DNA of 9,468 nt, taken from contig DDVC01000175.1 of the NCBI GenBank assembly GCA_002345145.1, positions 7,827-17,294 on the forward strand, given 5' to 3'. The notes beneath the pieces were generated by a model. That model ran no database searches. It was not told where the DNA came from and saw only the letters and a program-made list of their open reading frames with translations. Both the position numbers and the translations under genes were made by a program. Below, in pieces: positions 1-6,016 of the stretch (position 1 is the first letter of the stretch; every line of letters begins with the position of its first letter). Source of the DNA: Bacteroidetes bacterium UBA2322 (GTDB taxonomy: Bacteria > Bacteroidota > Bacteroidia > Chitinophagales > UBA2359).

Positions 1-17
1 TTAACGTGGTAGCTACC

Positions 18-166
18 AATATTATGGTGCGCTGCACCTTTGCATAACCCCAAAAGCGCAATTTATGTTGGTAACACACAAGGGGCAGCGCCCCGTAATC
101 TTGGTAGAACAGCAACAAACCATATTGTTCAAAGGTGCAGCGCACCGTAATCTTGTTGCCCGGTTT
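18..166 (+). repeat. Composite three-hairpin interspersed repeat, copy 1
   Basis: A ~145-bp element with three short palindromes: GGTGC-GCT-GCACC (26-38), GGGGC-AGC-GCCCC (82-94) and GGTGC-AGC-GCACC (134-146). Each is a 5-bp stem around a 3-base loop. The second and third are followed by GTAATCTTG. A clearly related copy lies at about 4738-4891 in the opposite orientation, with the same hairpin order, similar spacing and conserved linkers such as ACACAAGGGGC / GCACAAGGGGC and AATCTTGGTAG. No open reading frame or transposase is present, so this is a non-coding, REP/BIME-like or MITE-like repeat. Ends are approximate, because they were set by eye where similarity fades. Confidence 0.8.
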
Positions 167-253
167 ATCAAGCGCCTCTAAACCACCCACAGGTTTTACC
201 CCCTATCGGGCGTTCATTTTAATTCTAACCTTACGCTAAACCAACGTGCCAAT

Positions 254-289
254 AAGGGCGGAGATTTACCTCCGCCCTTTATTTTTTTT
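254..289 (+). terminator. Strong intrinsic terminator without a visible gene
   Basis: The inverted repeat AAGGGCGGAG / CTCCGCCCTT forms a perfect 10-bp, GC-rich stem (254-263 with 270-279) around the 6-base loop ATTTAC. It is followed by TA and eight T residues ending at 289, the form of a rho-independent terminator for rightward transcription. No gene ends just upstream in this window. It must serve either a transcript entering from the left of the window through the composite repeat or an unannotated small RNA. Confidence 0.85.
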
Positions 290-350
290 GCCCGATATGC
301 CGTTTTGGGTGCATCTAAATAGGTATTTTTAGTGTTTATATCCTAAAACG

Positions 351-384
351 AAGTTCCGAACTTGAAAGGCGAAGTTATAACCTT
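351..384. promoter_or_regulatory. Two related 13-bp inverted repeats, 21 bp apart
   Basis: AAGTTCCGAACTT (351-363) is a perfect inverted repeat with 6-bp arms around one central base. AAGTTATAACCTT (372-384) is a weaker version matching it at 9 of 13 positions. Both are preceded by CG and start exactly 21 bp apart, about two helical turns. They sit immediately left of the phased octamer array. The layout resembles a tandem operator for a dimeric regulator, but nothing else supports that, and the pair could be chance or degraded repeat. Confidence 0.3.
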
Positions 385-389
385 GATAG

Positions 390-639
390 TTTGCAAAACT
401 TTTGCAAATTTTTACTAACAACTTGCTAACGTTTGCAAAAGTTTTTCAAACGTTTGAAAAAGTTTTGCAAATATTTGCAAAGATTTTGCAAACGTTTGCA
501 AAGATTTTGCAAATTTTTGCAGAGGTTTTGCAAATTTTTGCAAAAGTTTTGCAAATTTTTGCAGCGGTTTTGCAAATTTTTGCAACGGTTTTGCAAATGT
601 CCGCAAACATTTTGCAAATTTTTGCAAACGTTTTGCAAA
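390..639. repeat. Helically phased array of the palindrome TTTGCAAA (24 units)
   Basis: Octamer units start at 390, 401, 411, 422, 432, 443, 453, 464, 474, 485, 495, 506, 516, 527, 537, 548, 558, 569, 579, 590, 600, 611, 621 and 632. The spacings alternate 11, 10, 11, 10 without a break, averaging 10.5 bp, one turn of B-DNA. Sixteen units are perfect TTTGCAAA, four have one mismatch and four have two. TTTGCAAA is its own reverse complement, so the array is nearly symmetric on both strands. It can also be described as a degenerate 21-bp tandem repeat. The period makes several frames on both strands free of stops and gives heptad-like peptides (LQxFAKx), but I see no proper gene start and treat the frames as non-coding. 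Confidence 0.9.
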
Positions 640-760
640 CTATTAAGGTAAAAACATCGTTTTTAATGCTCCCAACCCAATAAATGAAATAAAACAGCCG
701 TTAGTAGCCCTAAACAGGTACAAAAAGCCACCTTACAGCACCATTTAAATACCTATTACC

Positions 761-1306
761 ATGCCTTATGTAGCATTTCACCCCGTTTTTGATGCTGCCA
801 CCCTCACCCTTGCACAGGCAGACATAACCAATTGCCGCCAGCGCTTGCCCTTTTTAATCAATTTAACCGCAAAACAGCGAACAGCCCACCTCAATTTGGG
901 TAAAACCGAGCTGGCATTTATTACCAAAGCCATTATGCACTACCGCCAAAACCCCCTTTTGGCAGTGCCCTACCTGCCCTTAGCCCAGTTTGAAAATGAC
1001 TGGGCTACCTATGAGCGCTTAGAACAATTGCATTTATTGGTAAAAGTGTTAGAAAACGACTTGGCACATACCATAATAGCCGTAAAACAATCGTGTTTAG
1101 AATCAGCATTAGGGTTTTACAAATCGGCAAAAAAAGCATCGCAGCACAATGTGCCGGGCATAGATAGCATAGTAGCCGACTTGCAAGAAATGATGCCCGC
1201 CTTCAAAAAGGGTAAAGGGCAGCCAGAAAATAGTTTGCCCAAACGCCAAGCCTATGTGCCGCCTGCCATACAAACTACCCCCAATAATGAAACGGCAGCG
1301 CCATAA
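761..1306 (+). CDS. Conserved hypothetical small helical protein (paralogue 1)
   Basis: A 181-aa soluble protein with no signal peptide or membrane segment. The sequence looks almost wholly alpha-helical up to about residue 150, then has a short basic and Pro/Gln/Thr-rich tail. It resembles a family of uncharacterised Bacteroidota proteins I remember without a function. Visible landmarks are RLPFLINLT (28-36), a central NPLLAVPYLP segment (64-73), and a C-terminal YKSAKKASQHNVPGIDS block (120-136). The opposite-strand gene at 1394-1879 encodes the same layout, including MPY at the start and NVPG-x-DS at almost the same residue number (130 versus 131), so the two are probably diverged paralogues. 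The ATG at 761 is chosen because it gives the matching MPY N-terminus. The phased TTTGCAAA array ends 121 bases upstream and could affect its expression. Confidence 0.85.
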   Translation: MPYVAFHPVFDAATLTLAQADITNCRQRLPFLINLTAKQRTAHLNLGKTELAFITKAIMHYRQNPLLAVPYLPLAQFENDWATYERLEQLHLLVKVLENDLAHTIIAVKQSCLESALGFYKSAKKASQHNVPGIDSIVADLQEMMPAFKKGKGQPENSLPKRQAYVPPAIQTTPNNETAAP

Positions 1307-1332
1307 ACCCGCAAGCGCCCACGCCACAGAGC

Positions 1333-1358
1333 AAAAAAAACCCGCCATAAGGCGGGTT
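1333..1358. terminator. Shared bidirectional terminator between convergent genes
   Basis: AACCCGCC (1339-1346) and GGCGGGTT (1351-1358) form a perfect 8-bp stem around the loop ATAA. Eight A residues (1333-1340) run into the left arm, so leftward transcription reads out into a long U tract: a good terminator for the minus-strand gene ending at 1394. Rightward, the hairpin is followed by GTCTTTGTGT, a weaker U-rich tail, for the plus-strand gene ending at 1306. The 87-base gap between the two stop codons is almost filled by this structure. Confidence 0.8.
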
Positions 1359-1393
1359 GTCTTTGTGTGTTCACGAGTCAGAACCATTAAAAT

Positions 1394-1879
1394 CTATTCG
1401 GTAGGTGTGTCGGTATCGTCTTGGGGGCGCGGGGGCAGGTCAAAAAACGGGTTAAGTTCGTTAAACACAGAATCAGCGCCTGGCACATTAGCTGAAAGCG
1501 CCATTTTAACGTTGTTGTAATATACCAAGCAAAACTTGAGCAGTTCAGAACCGGCAGCCATAAGCGTATCGTCAATTTTTTCGGCAAGGCGGTTGGTACG
1601 TTGGGTAATAACAGCCAGTTGCTGGTAGTAGGCAAAATCGCGCTGCGCATCGGGATAATTTGCAAAACTCGGAATAAATTCGGAATATGAGCTGGCAAGG
1701 TTCATGGTTCGCACGGCAAAGTTATAGCGCATATTGCGCATTTTATACAAGCTTTGTCGTTCTTCCATGCTTAGGTTAATTACTTTACCTTGTAAAAAGG
1801 TATCAATAGCATCTAAGGCTGCAATAATGTCTGCAAGTTCTTGGGGCGTAAGTTGTACCGATAAATTTTGGTAAGGCAT
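1394..1879 (-). CDS. Conserved hypothetical small helical protein (paralogue 2)
   Basis: A 161-aa soluble, predicted all-helical protein without signal peptide or membrane segment, ending in an acidic, Pro/Asp/Thr-rich tail (about 148-161). Landmarks are the N-terminal TPQELADIIAALDAIDTFL, the helix-type segment LSMEERQSLYKMRN (36-49), an IPSF/ANYPDAQRDFAYYQQL region (69-88) and VKMALSANVPGADS (124-137). These line up in order with the convergent gene at 761-1306 (shared MPY start, NVPG-x-DS block, similar length), which is why I call them paralogues. Pairwise identity is low. The family is known to me only as uncharacterised; four-helix-bundle-like packing is inference. The ATG is at 1877-1879, and a TAnnTTTG-type element lies 45-52 bases upstream of it. 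Confidence 0.85.
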   Translation of the reverse strand: MPYQNLSVQLTPQELADIIAALDAIDTFLQGKVINLSMEERQSLYKMRNMRYNFAVRTMNLASSYSEFIPSFANYPDAQRDFAYYQQLAVITQRTNRLAEKIDDTLMAAGSELLKFCLVYYNNVKMALSANVPGADSVFNELNPFFDLPPRPQDDTDTPTE

Positions 1880-1923
1880 AACGGTAAAAATTAAAAGTTA
1901 AGGAATCAATAGATTTTGGTTTG

Positions 1924-1931
1924 CAAAACTA
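1924..1931 (-). promoter_or_regulatory. Candidate -7 element for the minus-strand paralogue
   Basis: Reading the minus strand, TAGTTTTG matches the Bacteroidetes -7 consensus TAnnTTTG, 45-52 bases before the ATG at 1879. It overlaps a single TTTGCAAA octamer (1920-1927). No good -33 TTTG lies at the expected distance, so this rests on one short motif. Confidence 0.35.
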
Positions 1932-2072
1932 CCTAATTGCATCATTTATTGTATTTGGATACAAAAATTTTTTCAAAAATACCTACTTACCCCCACAGCA
2001 ACACCCAAAACACTTTGCACAACAGAAATAAGAGATTACCGGTTTTTGTTTTAACGGCATCGGTTTTTTGCG

Positions 2073-2080
2073 TATCTTTG
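2073..2080 (+). promoter_or_regulatory. Bacteroidetes-type promoter of the E1 gene
   Basis: TATCTTTG is a perfect match to the -7 consensus TAnnTTTG. It would start transcription near 2087, leaving a leader of about 50 bases before the ATG at 2138. A TTTTTG at 2043-2048 could be the -33 element, but its 24-base spacing is longer than usual. The leader has no Shine-Dalgarno sequence and has AACAAAAATG at the start, as expected in this phylum. Confidence 0.65.
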
Positions 2081-2137
2081 GGCTTGTTAAATAAAGTGAG
2101 CTAACCTGCAACCATTAACCACTACTCATCAACAAAA

Positions 2138-4594
2138 ATGAACAACAATATGTCGTCTGAAACACTAACGCAACTTTCCGAAAAAGAAATAGTAAAAATA
2201 AGCGGTAAAAAACAAACCATACAACAATTTACCCAAGAAGTACTTGCCGATTACAAACTGGGCAGGCTAAGCCGCGAAGCAAGTTTGCTGGGCAGAAAAG
2301 AAGTGCTGAGCGGCAAAGCAAAATTTGGCATACTGGGCGATGGTAAAGAACTACCCCAAATTGCATTAAGCAAAGTATTTGACTATGGCGATTTTCGCTC
2401 AGGTTACTACCGCGACCAAACCCTTATGCTGGCGCTGGGTAATGTAACCGTTGAGCAATTATTTACCCAGCTCTACGCCCACCCCAATCTGCAAGAAGAA
2501 CCCCACTCAGCAGGCAGACAAATGAACGCCCACTTTGCTACCCACAGCCTTAACGAACAGGGCGAGTGGAACAACCTCATGCAAATTAAAAACACCGCCG
2601 CCGATATTTCAAGCACCGCCGCCCAAATGCCCCGCGCAGTAGGATTAGCCCTTGCCTCTAAAAAATACAGAGAAATACCCGCCCTGCACATATTTAACCA
2701 ATTTTCTAACCAAGGCAACGAAATTACCTTTGTAACCATAGGCGATGCCAGCACCTCCGAAGGACATTTTTGGGAAGCCATGAACGCCGCCGGCGTACAA
2801 AAAATCCCCATGGTAGTTTCTGTTTGGGACGACGGCTACGGCATATCCGTACCCATTGAACTCCAAACCACCAAAGGCTCTATTTCTGAACTCATGAGCG
2901 GCTTTAAAACCGATAAACAAGGCAGAGGTATGGATATTTACACCGTTTATGCTTGGGATTACCCTGCCCTGCTCCAAACCTACCGAACCGCCGCCGAAAA
3001 AACCCGAAAAACACATACCCCAGCGCTTATTCATGTTTTAGAAGTTACCCAACCACAGGGGCACTCTACCAGCGGCTCGCATGAGCGATACAAATCAAAG
3101 GAGCGACTGCAATGGGAAATAGAAAAAGACTGCCTAATCCTATTCAGAAACTGGATTTTGGAAACAGGGTTAGCCGATGAACAAACCCTAAACGCCTTAG
3201 ACGAAGAAGCCCGAAACACCGCCCGAAACGCCCAACGCACTGCATGGAAACAATTTAATGCCCCCATACAAGCCGATATTGCCCAACTAACCGCCCTCTA
3301 CAACCAATTAGCCGCCACAGTAACCACACCACAAGTGGTAACCGATGCTAAAAATGCCCTGCTTGCCACCCTAAACCCCACCCGCCGAGATGTAGCACAC
3401 AACGCCCGAAAACTACTTGCCGATTTGCGCCACCAAAACCCCGCCACTACCCAAAACCTGCGCCGCTGGAAAAACGATTACCAGCGCCAGCACCACCAAA
3501 CCTATACCTCACACCTGCACAGCCAATCTAAACAAAACGCCCTGCTGGTACAGCCCGTGCCACCGGTTTACAGCCAAAACTCGCCTGTAGTAAACGGTTT
3601 TGAAGTACTCAACGCCTGCTTTGACGCTATGCTGCAACGCGACCCACGCGTAATGGCTTTTGGCGAAGACGTAGGTAAAATAGGCGATGTAAACCAAGGT
3701 TTCTCAGGCTTACAAGCCAAATACGGCACAGAGCGCGTGTTTGATACCGGCATCAGAGAAGCCACCATCATAGGGCAAGGAATAGGCTTGGCTATGCGAG
3801 GGCTTCGCCCAATTGCCGAAATTCAATACCTCGATTACTTTATTTACGGCTTACAACCCATTACCGATGACCTTGCCACCCTCCAATACCGCACCGCCGG
3901 CAAACAAAAAGCGCCCCTCATTATCCGCACCCGAGGGCACCGCCTAGAAGGCATATGGCATACCGGCTCGCCCATAGGCATGATTCTCCACGCAGTACGA
4001 GGCATTTACCTACTTACACCCCGCAACATGGTGCAGGCAGCAGGCATGTACAATACCATGCTCCTAAGCGATGAGCCGGCTATTATTATTGAATGTTTAA
4101 ACGGATACCGACTTAAAGAAACCATGCCCGATAATTTAGCCCAATTTACCGTGCCATTAGGCATACCCGATGTGCTCCAACAAGGAACCGATATTACCTT
4201 AGTTACCTACGGCTCCTGCTGCCGCATAGTAATGGAAGCCGCCGCATGGCTCCAAGAGGCAGGCATAAGCTGCGAGGTAATTGACGTACAAACCCTGCTG
4301 CCCTTCGATTTACACCATGCCATACTGCAATCGGTAAAAAAAACCAACCGGCTCATGGTAATAGACGAAGACGTACCCGGCGGCGCATCGGCTTATATTT
4401 TACAGCAAATAGTAGAAAACCAAGCCGCTTACTACTACCTCGATTCGCCCCCTACCACCCTTACAGCCCAACCCAACCGCGGCGCCTACGGCTCTGATGG
4501 CGACTACTTTTGCAAACCCAGCGCAAACGATGTGTTTGAAAAAGTATATGCCATAATGCACGAAGCAGAACCAAGCCGGTTTCCTAAATTTTAA
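2138..4594 (+). CDS. Fused alpha/beta E1 of a 2-oxoacid dehydrogenase complex
   Basis: An 818-aa thiamine-diphosphate enzyme that joins E1-alpha and E1-beta in one chain. Such E1s decarboxylate 2-oxo acids and pass the acyl group to a lipoyl E2; the branched-chain (2-oxoisovalerate) type is my best guess for substrate. The alpha part has SGYYRDQTLMLALG (88-101), the ThDP/Mg motif from GDAS (202-205) to DDGYGIS (231-237), and the loop GHSTSGSHERYKS (308-320). A helical, Gln/His-rich linker spans about 330-480. The beta part has GEDVG with the likely cofactor-activating Glu510, a well-conserved stretch from GTERVFDTGIREA (530-542) to about 611, and the C-terminal transketolase-like domain (about 680-805). 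It is longer than a typical 650-700-aa fusion. DD replaces the common NN at the end of the ThDP motif, which I believe is normal for this subgroup. No E2 or E3 gene is nearby. Confidence 0.9.
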   Translation: MNNNMSSETLTQLSEKEIVKISGKKQTIQQFTQEVLADYKLGRLSREASLLGRKEVLSGKAKFGILGDGKELPQIALSKVFDYGDFRSGYYRDQTLMLALGNVTVEQLFTQLYAHPNLQEEPHSAGRQMNAHFATHSLNEQGEWNNLMQIKNTAADISSTAAQMPRAVGLALASKKYREIPALHIFNQFSNQGNEITFVTIGDASTSEGHFWEAMNAAGVQKIPMVVSVWDDGYGISVPIELQTTKGSISELMSGFKTDKQGRGMDIYTVYAWDYPALLQTYRTAAEKTRKTHTPALIHVLEVTQPQGHSTSGSHERYKSKERLQWEIEKDCLILFRNWILETGLADEQTLNALDEEARNTARNAQRTAWKQFNAPIQADIAQLTALYNQLAATVTTPQVVTDAKNALLATLNPTRRDVAHNARKLLADLRHQNPATTQNLRRWKNDYQRQHHQTYTSHLHSQSKQNALLVQPVPPVYSQNSPVVNGFEVLNACFDAMLQRDPRVMAFGEDVGKIGDVNQGFSGLQAKYGTERVFDTGIREATIIGQGIGLAMRGLRPIAEIQYLDYFIYGLQPITDDLATLQYRTAGKQKAPLIIRTRGHRLEGIWHTGSPIGMILHAVRGIYLLTPRNMVQAAGMYNTMLLSDEPAIIIECLNGYRLKETMPDNLAQFTVPLGIPDVLQQGTDITLVTYGSCCRIVMEAAAWLQEAGISCEVIDVQTLLPFDLHHAILQSVKKTNRLMVIDEDVPGGASAYILQQIVENQAAYYYLDSPPTTLTAQPNRGAYGSDGDYFCKPSANDVFEKVYAIMHEAEPSRFPKF

Positions 4595-5011
4595 CAGACA
4601 GTTGTTTCCCCCGCCAAAAAATCTTAAAAATAACAACACCTAAACGCACTCTTTTTTGAAATAACAGGAGGGTGGAATTAAAATGAACGCCCGCAATAGA
4701 GATAAAGTCTGCATAAGATTTGCATTGTCCTATCTTAAAACCGGCAACAGATTACAGTGCGCTGCACTTTTTAATAACACGGTATGTATTTGTCCTACCA
4801 AGATTTAGGGGGCGCTGCCCCTTGTGCGTTACTCACCAAGCCCTATAAATTGGCGCACTTATTTTGCAAAGGTGCAGCGCACCAAAATATACCTCCCCAC
4901 CCGTTTGAAAGCCTTTGAACATGCCGATAACTCCAACCTCGCGTTGAAATAGTGCCGGGGAAGAACAAATTAACATTGCCTAAAAGACAAAAATCTGATT
5001 AACAATTAACC
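4595..5011. other. Gene-free spacer containing an inverted composite repeat
   Basis: This 417-base stretch has no convincing gene. Its first part (4595-4737) is AT-rich, with no clear terminator for the E1 gene. An AGGAGGG at 4666-4672, 10 bases before an ATG at 4683, opens a 41-codon frame, but that frame runs into the repeat and is probably accidental. Bases 4738-4891 are the composite repeat. The remaining 120 bases lead to the next gene, and I see no TAnnTTTG element in them. Confidence 0.6.
4738..4891 (-). repeat. Composite three-hairpin interspersed repeat, copy 2 (inverted)
   Basis: On the reverse strand this matches the repeat at 18-166 along its whole length. Its palindromes, in plus-strand order, are AGTGC-GCT-GCACT (4756-4768), GGGGC-GCT-GCCCC (4809-4821) and GGTGC-AGC-GCACC (4871-4883). 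The first differs from its counterpart (134-146) at both outer stem positions together (G:C to A:T), a compensatory change that keeps the stem. Linkers match too, for example AATCTTGGTAG and CACAAGGGGC. The copies have diverged by point changes and small indels, so this is not a recent duplication. Confidence 0.8.
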
Positions 5012-5776
5012 ATGTTTACCTATCGTATCAACGTATCATTCAATAAATTGCTGTGCCACCACCCGGGCAAACGCAGCGCCGGCGGGGCAAAACCCTATAT
5101 GTGGTGCATCTTTTTTAAAGTTGATGCCGAGGGCATAGTAGTTGCCGATAACTTTAAACTTGCAGGGCAAGCAGCAGTGCATTTTTCAAAGGGCAGCCAT
5201 AATAACCTAAAAGTGGCAAAGGTAGAAGCCGGAGCAACGGTAAACATTCCGCCCGAAGTAGGGCAGTGGACTACCAACCTGGTACCCTTGCGACTGCCCT
5301 ACTTTGAAACCGATTTTCCGGGCATTATTGGCGTGGTAGGCGTATTGCTCAAACAAGGCAGTGTAAGCTACGGCGGCATAGAAGCCGGAAGAATTAAGCT
5401 GAGCCAATTTATACTGGCAGCCATAGAAAAATCTATCAACGAATTTGACCCCCGACAAGTAGATGTCTATAACCTCGAAACCTCCATTAGAGCCTATTTC
5501 AGACGAAGCGTAGAGGCTATGTCATCGGGCACAGAACAAGTTATTTTGCGCGCCGTAGTAGGCAGTCAAAACATAATACAAAACCTTCGCTCCCTGTTAA
5601 ACCGCGATACCTTAGTGGGTTTTAAGGTTTGGGATTTTAACCATACCGATATTGCCCTTAACCACGGACATCTTACCTTTTCGGAACGCTGGACCGATGC
5701 CACCAACGGCGATTGGGAAGTGCAAGGCAGCCTTAAAGCAGAAATTACCCATGCCCAAATTCCTTTTTTGGGGTAA
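5012..5776 (+). CDS. Conserved hypothetical protein, beta-rich N-terminus
   Basis: A 254-aa protein I do not recognise with confidence. There is no signal peptide and no membrane helix. The N-terminal ~130 residues look beta-rich: YRINVSFNKLLCHH (4-17), PYMWCIFFKVDAEG (28-41), then VEAGATVNIPPEVGQW (71-86). This arrangement (K-L-x-C followed by PY-x-W-x-x-FFK-x-D) is reminiscent of uncharacterised bacterial proteins with a C2-like sandwich start, but that is only recollection. The middle (about 125-200) is helical, including IKLSQFILAAIEKSINEF. The end (about 204-250) is again strand-like, with KVWDFNHTDIA and HLTFSERW. It stands alone between a repeat and a 240-base spacer, so the context gives no function. 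The ATG at 5012 is preceded by AACAATTAACC and no Shine-Dalgarno sequence. Confidence 0.75.
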   Translation: MFTYRINVSFNKLLCHHPGKRSAGGAKPYMWCIFFKVDAEGIVVADNFKLAGQAAVHFSKGSHNNLKVAKVEAGATVNIPPEVGQWTTNLVPLRLPYFETDFPGIIGVVGVLLKQGSVSYGGIEAGRIKLSQFILAAIEKSINEFDPRQVDVYNLETSIRAYFRRSVEAMSSGTEQVILRAVVGSQNIIQNLRSLLNRDTLVGFKVWDFNHTDIALNHGHLTFSERWTDATNGDWEVQGSLKAEITHAQIPFLG

Positions 5777-5880
5777 ACTTGCCCTATGTTGGCATTTATT
5801 GAGCCCTTTAAAACAGGGTAGGGGTGGGGCATGGTTTTTCACTATATTGTAAAAGTTAGCTTTATTAGGTGGTGTTAGGC

Positions 5881-5900
5881 TCAAAAATCGTTATTTTTGA
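5881..5900 (+). promoter_or_regulatory. Inverted repeat overlapping a candidate -7 element
   Basis: TCAAAAAT and ATTTTTGA form a perfect 8-bp inverted repeat around CGTT. Its right arm contains TATTTTTG (5892-5899), a perfect TAnnTTTG -7 match, about 118 bases upstream of the RlpA-type gene. No -33 element is evident. Overlap of a dyad with a -7 box would suit an operator. It could also be a weak AT-rich hairpin of no consequence. Confidence 0.35.
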
Positions 5901-6016
5901 CCCCTCATTATAAGCAGCCCTATATCATAGCCGCAGCTATTGGTAAGGGTAGTTATAATGAAATTGCAGTTTATTTTGCTGCAATAAGTTTTTTTACACT
6001 AAACTTTGTTACTAAC

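Larger units (their letters stand above)
1..760. other. Gene-free, repeat-rich spacer
   Basis: No convincing protein gene lies in the first 760 bases. All three forward frames entering from the left edge meet a stop codon within 50 bases, so no gene tail is visible on that strand. The stretch holds, in order, a composite three-hairpin repeat, an intrinsic terminator, two related inverted repeats, and a long phased octamer array; each has its own entry. Open frames inside the array are a by-product of its 21-bp period. Bases 640-760 are plain AT-rich leader of the next gene, in which I see no TAnnTTTG promoter element. Confidence 0.7.

Noticed and set aside
402..683. Open frame of about 93 codons across the TTTGCAAA array, plus overlapping frames on both strands
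   Set aside because: It begins at TTG, exists only because the 21-bp period has no stops, and competing frames are equally open; no flanking gene-like sequence.
1254..1520. Plus-strand open frame bridging the two convergent paralogues
   Set aside because: It runs through the shared terminator hairpin and antisense to the 1394-1879 gene; product is low-complexity and unlike any family.
1920..1927. Single TTTGCAAA octamer upstream of the minus-strand paralogue, suggesting shared control with the array
   Set aside because: Single octamers also occur inside coding sequence (1659-1666) and in the repeat (4863-4870), so isolated copies are not informative.
2473..3034. Long minus-strand open frames inside the E1 gene
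   Set aside because: They are antisense shadows of a strongly conserved enzyme; the residues carry no domain character.
4683..4808. 41-codon frame with ATG preceded by AGGAGGG
   Set aside because: Bacteroidota rarely rely on Shine-Dalgarno sites, the peptide has no recognisable features, and most of the frame reads through the non-coding composite repeat.
18..4891. A composite transposon bounded by the inverted repeats
   Set aside because: No transposase or integrase is encoded between them, the repeat copies are diverged, and the E1 gene looks like ordinary core metabolism.
5804..5823. CCCT...AGGG pairing after the 5012-5776 gene as a terminator
   Set aside because: The stem is only 4 bp and no T tract follows.
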